Shown piece after piece: positions 60,578 through 64,000 of a DNA stretch of 64,000 nt. The translations under genes were made by a program, and so were the position numbers. Location of the stretch: the NCBI RefSeq assembly GCF_030499535.1, contig NZ_JASTLB010000001.1:1488001-1552000 (forward strand). Direction: 5' to 3'. Below the pieces are notes generated by a model. It saw only the letters and a list, made by a program, of their open reading frames with translations. It searched no databases and was not told where the DNA came from. The stretch comes from Streptomyces sp. TG1A-8. GTDB lineage: Bacteria > Actinomycetota > Actinomycetes > Streptomycetales > Streptomycetaceae. Each line of letters opens with the position of its first letter. Position 1 is the stretch's first letter.

Positions 60578-62440
60578 ATGCACAGTTCGCCGATACAGGA
60601 TCTTTTGGCAGCCGGGCTGACCGGACCGGTCTTCCGGCCGGGGGATGACGGGTACGCCCGGGAGTGCGCTCCCTACAACCTGGCCGTCGCCCACCGTCCA
60701 GCCGTCGTGGTAGGAGCCGCGACCGCGGCTGACGTCCAAGCGGCGGTTCGCTTCGCAGCGGCGCGGTCGCTGCCCGTGGCGGTCATGTCCACCGGGCACC
60801 AGGCGATCGTCCCGGCCGACGGGGCAGTACTCGTCACCACACACAGGATGTCCGAGGTCACCGTCGATGCCCACGCACGCGTCGCCCGCGTGGAGGCAGG
60901 CGTCCGCTGGCAGCAGGTCGTCGATGCGGCAGCCCCCTACGGTCTGGCCCCCCTCAACGGTTCATCACCGCTGGTGGGTGTGGTCGGCCACACCCTCGGC
61001 GGCGGTTTGAGCCCGACCATGGGCCGCATGCACGGGTGGGCGGCCGATCACGTCACCGCCATCGACGTCGTCACCGCCGACGGTGAACTGCGCCGTGCCG
61101 ACGCCACCGTCGAAACCGATCTGTTCTGGGCCCTGCGAGGTGGTAAGAGCAACTTCGGCGTGGTCACGGCGATGGAGTTCCGTCTGTTCCCCGCGCAGAC
61201 GCTATGGGCGGGCGGGCTGTTCTTCGCCGGAGAGCACGCGGCCGAGGTTCTGCACGCGTACAGCCGTTTCACCGCAACCGTGCCCGACGCCCTGACGTCG
61301 TCCGTGGCCCTGCTGCGCCTGCCGCCCCTGCCGGGTGTCCCGGATTTCCTCGCCGACCGCTTCGCCGTGCACATCCGCATCTCCCACCTCGGCACGGCAG
61401 AGGAGGGCGCCGAGCTCGTTGCGCCACTGCGCGCGGCCGCCCCCGTGCTGCTCGACACCCTCGGCGACATGCCCTACGACTCCTTCGCCCAGATCCACGC
61501 CGATCCCGTCGATCCGGCGCCTTTCCTGGAGCGCACTGCGATGCTGCGGTCGCTCGCCCCGGACACCGTGGAGGAGATCCTCGCCGTGGCAGGCCCGGCT
61601 GCCGACTGCCCGGTGCAGTTCGTGGAGCTGCGCCACCTCGGGGGGGCGCTGGGCCATCCCGCTGACAACGCAGTCGGCAACCGCGACGCCCTGTTTGCCC
61701 TGTGGGTGGTGGCTGTCGGCATGCCGGCCGACCTTGGCCGGCAGAACGCCTTCGCCGACGCGTTCCTGGGCAGCATGCGGCCGTGGGCGACCGGAGGCCG
61801 CTACCTCAACTTCATGGCCACCCACGACACCGCCGACGACGATGTCCGCACCGCCTACGCCGAGAAGGACTACCGGCGGCTGCGCTCCATCAAGAGGCAG
61901 TACGACCCGACGAACCTGTTCCGCCTCAATCACAACATCCGACCCGAAGAGGAACCCGTGACCGACGACAAGCTGCAGAACCTGCTCGACCAGGCCGCGA
62001 TCACCGACGCCCTCCACCGCTACACCGCGGGACTCGACCACGGCGACGCCGACCTCCTCTCCTCGTCCCTCACCGAGGGCGCCGTGGTGGACCTCACTCC
62101 CGCCACCGCCAAGATCGGCCTGGAATTCCCCGTGCTGACGCCGCGCGACATGGTCGTGGGGGCCTTGATCCCCGCGGTCGGCCCCCTGGACACCAGTCAC
62201 ACCATCAGCAACGTACGCACCACTGTCAACGGTGACGCCGCGACCCTGAAGTGCTACGCGATGGCACAACACTTCCTGCCCGGGGAAGGCCCCAAGCCCG
62301 ACAGGACCCGGCAGGCGCTGATGATGAACCGGTACGACGCCGACCTGGTCCGGGACGGCGAGCAGTGGCGGATCAGCCGGCTCACCATCGACAGTGCCTG
62401 GTTCTCCGGAGATCCCAGCGTGCTGGTGCCCGCCGAGTGA
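60578..62440 (+). CDS. FAD-linked oxidase fused to a SnoaL-like domain
   Basis: 620 residues, ATG at 60578 with a weak site. Residues ~40-210 are a PCMH-type FAD-binding domain: RPAVVVGAATAADVQAAVRF, AVMSTGHQAIVP with the His used for covalent FAD, and LVGVVGHTLGGGLSPTMGRM. The second covalent Cys of berberine-bridge enzymes is absent. A BBE-like C-terminus follows (RLRSIKRQYDPTNLFRLN). Residues ~465-620 are a SnoaL/NTF2-like domain (ITDALHRYTAGLDHGDADLL). The two are usually separate proteins. It could oxidise a natural product or xenobiotic; the SnoaL part may bind or cyclise the product. Confidence 0.85.
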   Translation: MHSSPIQDLLAAGLTGPVFRPGDDGYARECAPYNLAVAHRPAVVVGAATAADVQAAVRFAAARSLPVAVMSTGHQAIVPADGAVLVTTHRMSEVTVDAHARVARVEAGVRWQQVVDAAAPYGLAPLNGSSPLVGVVGHTLGGGLSPTMGRMHGWAADHVTAIDVVTADGELRRADATVETDLFWALRGGKSNFGVVTAMEFRLFPAQTLWAGGLFFAGEHAAEVLHAYSRFTATVPDALTSSVALLRLPPLPGVPDFLADRFAVHIRISHLGTAEEGAELVAPLRAAAPVLLDTLGDMPYDSFAQIHADPVDPAPFLERTAMLRSLAPDTVEEILAVAGPAADCPVQFVELRHLGGALGHPADNAVGNRDALFALWVVAVGMPADLGRQNAFADAFLGSMRPWATGGRYLNFMATHDTADDDVRTAYAEKDYRRLRSIKRQYDPTNLFRLNHNIRPEEEPVTDDKLQNLLDQAAITDALHRYTAGLDHGDADLLSSSLTEGAVVDLTPATAKIGLEFPVLTPRDMVVGALIPAVGPLDTSHTISNVRTTVNGDAATLKCYAMAQHFLPGEGPKPDRTRQALMMNRYDADLVRDGEQWRISRLTIDSAWFSGDPSVLVPAE

Positions 62441-63374
62441 CCGCCGCAGGCGGGAGCTCCTTCGCCAGCGGAACTGTCACGTTGGCCGGCCGAATGGGAT
62501 GATCGTCGGGTTGGTCGGGCTGGGAGGGGCCGTCCGCGGGGGGGCGCATCACCGTCGTGCAAGGGGCACCGGCACCCGGCCGAAGCAGTGGAACGAGGCC
62601 CTTCATCAAGACCGGCGGACAGCTGAAGCAGCCGTGGCGGGCCGCCGGCCAGGCATTTCCCCGCAGGCCGAGAAGAAGACGCGTCCGGTGCCCCGGGTCG
62701 TCGTCAAGGACAAGCTCCGCAAGGACAAGCTCCGCTCCCACGGCGCCGTCCACCGTGAGGTCCGAGTTCGCGGATGGGGTCGGCGACCTTCTGCGAACCG
62801 CGCCCGCCGGACGGCACCATCCGGAACGGACCGGATCGCACCCCCGGTGTCGTCGGCCGGGCCAGCGCCTCAAGCGGTGCCCGCAGCAGTACGACTCCAA
62901 GCCGACGGTGCAGATCACGCAGTGCCTTCGGCGCCGGACCGGCCCGCCGCCACGGTGACCGTACGGGTGATGACCACCACCGGGGCCGACAGGACATGAT
63001 GAAACGGCGGCGGAGCCCCTTGTGAACAAGCCGTCCTGGACGACCGCCGGTACCGACGAGCCCCGTTGCTCCACGCCGGGGCCCCTCGGCGACCTTGCGT
63101 GACCCGCGAAAACGCTGACTGCCCGGCCTCGGGTAAAGGCCCCCTCACCCTCGCCCTCACCGACGTGGCAGTGCCGCTCACACCCGTCGACCATGCCGAA
63201 CCGGCCGTGGCGTCCGGGTCCGGTCTTCGGCCGGCCGGGCCACGGAGCCGGAGCGCGAGGGGTTCGGGGCCCGGGCGGCCCATGGGGGTCGGACTGAACC
63301 GTCCAGCGGCACGAAACCGTGTACAGCACGGAGCTCCTACCCGGAGCGGATGTTTCATGACCTGGGGAAGTGCA
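62441..63374. other. Long region without a recognised gene
   Basis: Both strands have long open frames but no domain, start signal or consistent codon bias. A ~30-base segment near 62518 resembles one near 56473. It may be decayed coding sequence. Confidence 0.45.
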
Positions 63375-64000
63375 ATGAGGAAGAATCCGCGAAACGCCCT
63401 GTTCGTGGCCGGTACCGCGCTACTGGTACTCACGTCCGTCACGGCCTGCGGCGGTCCGACGGAGGCGAAGGGGACCGCGGCCACCCAGCAGTCGTCGGCG
63501 ACCGCGGCGTCAGGCGGTCCGTCGGCGCCGACGGTGACGACATCGGCGGGCTCGGTGTCGGTGCGCACCGACACCACGCTCGGCGCGGTCGTCGTTGACG
63601 GCAGGGGCATGACCGCTTATGTGTTCGCCAAGGACACCACGCCTGGCACGTCGAGCTGCGAGGGCGCCTGCGCGGCCCAGTGGCCGCCGGTTCCTGCGAC
63701 CGGCGCCCGAGCCGCGAAGGGCCTCGACCCGGAGTTGCTCGGCTCCCTCACCCGGGCCGACGGTTCCAAGCAACTCACGCTTGCCGGCAAGCCGTTGTAT
63801 TACTACGCCAAGGACACCAAGCCCGGTGACACCAACGGCCAGGGCGTCAAGGGGACCTGGTACGCCTCCGCGCCGGACGGTTGGAAGGCCGGTGTAAAGC
63901 GCCCGGCCCTCGGGGTGCTCAATGACCCGAAGCTGGGGAAGGTCCTGCAGGACAAGGACGGCCGGACGCTGTACCTGTTCACCAAGGATCGGCCGTGGCC
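63375..64000 (+). CDS. Secreted lipoprotein with COG4315-type repeats (partial)
   Basis: ATG at 63375 with GGGGAAG upstream; the gene is cut by the window end after ~208 residues. It has a lipoprotein signal (ALLVLTSVTAC, lipobox VTAC), then a Ser/Thr/Ala-rich linker, then repeats of the family with LGAVVVDGRGMTAYVF, SSCEGACAAQWPP and GKPLYYYAKDTKPGDTNGQG. A further repeat begins at LGVLNDPKLGKVL. These proteins are anchored outside the membrane; the Cys and Trp pattern has been linked to redox or electron-transfer roles, but function is not established. Confidence 0.85.
   Translation, partial: MRKNPRNALFVAGTALLVLTSVTACGGPTEAKGTAATQQSSATAASGGPSAPTVTTSAGSVSVRTDTTLGAVVVDGRGMTAYVFAKDTTPGTSSCEGACAAQWPPVPATGARAAKGLDPELLGSLTRADGSKQLTLAGKPLYYYAKDTKPGDTNGQGVKGTWYASAPDGWKAGVKRPALGVLNDPKLGKVLQDKDGRTLYLFTKDRPW

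Overview
The window is actinobacterial DNA, almost certainly from a Streptomyces-like organism: very high GC, GTG and TTG starts, GTGA/ATGA gene overlaps, long operons, and typical Streptomyces regulators (a SARP/AfsR-type protein, TetR, LuxR) and IS elements. All calls were made by eye from sequence; no database was searched.

Region A (about 0.9-26.9 kb) reads as one biosynthetic island. A leftward operon of eight tightly packed genes runs from 9.7 to 0.9 kb: methyltransferase, cupin, GTP cyclohydrolase II-like protein, possible NADAR-like N-glycosidase, PaaK-like ligase, ProRS-like protein, P-loop kinase/Ldh2 fusion, HpcH/HpaI aldolase. A mostly rightward arm runs from 10.3 to 26.9 kb: MccF-like S66 peptidase, a TGS-less threonyl-tRNA synthetase, a second reduced ThrRS-like protein, CobQ/BioD-like and thymidylate kinase-like P-loop proteins, a carrier protein (reverse strand), a methyltransferase, a 36-residue peptide with a double-glycine leader (core FAPIVPALNCG), a condensation-domain protein with a degenerate active site, a C39-peptidase ABC exporter, an AMP ligase, a PLP decarboxylase, an acyl-CoA dehydrogenase and a nucleotidyltransferase-like protein. 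My reading is a ribosomal peptide joined to or decorated with non-ribosomal, possibly nucleobase-derived, parts. MccF and the spare ThrRS suggest an aminoacyl-adenylate-like toxin aimed at ThrRS. This is inference. Three intergenic sites share TTGACT/AGTCAA half-sites.

Region B (about 27.0-29.6 kb) is an insertion-sequence graveyard: an IS630-type remnant, a frameshifted and truncated ISAs1-type transposase, and a nearly complete IS5-family element inserted into it. Another IS5-family remnant lies at the left edge of the window, so decayed IS elements flank region A.

Region C (about 30.3-54.6 kb) is a second, separate cluster: nucleotidyltransferase-like protein, a 19-residue peptide followed by a hairpin, M16 peptidase, GNAT, a three-gene ABC-2 transporter, UDP-sugar dehydrogenase, a 51-residue precursor-like peptide, UDP-galactopyranose mutase-like flavoprotein, thymidylate kinase-like protein, glycosyltransferase, stand-alone AICAR formyltransferase-like protein, two phosphotransferases, sugar epimerase, radical SAM/SPASM enzyme, an unknown protein, an HExxH protein, a phosphatase-like protein with an altered active site, methyltransferase, MBL-Rieske fusion, a 2OG/Fe(II) enzyme carrying the HxG signature of non-heme iron halogenases, and a frameshifted aldo/keto reductase. 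It looks like a heavily modified, possibly glycosylated peptide pathway. A TGCGGAT-containing motif recurs in its intergenic regions.

Region D (54.6-64 kb) looks like ordinary accessory chromosome: a small LuxR-type regulator behind a long AT-richer leader, long stretches without genes, a TetR/SDR pair with a palindromic operator, a large SARP-type regulator, an FAD-linked oxidase fused to a SnoaL-like domain, and the start of a COG4315-type lipoprotein cut by the window end.
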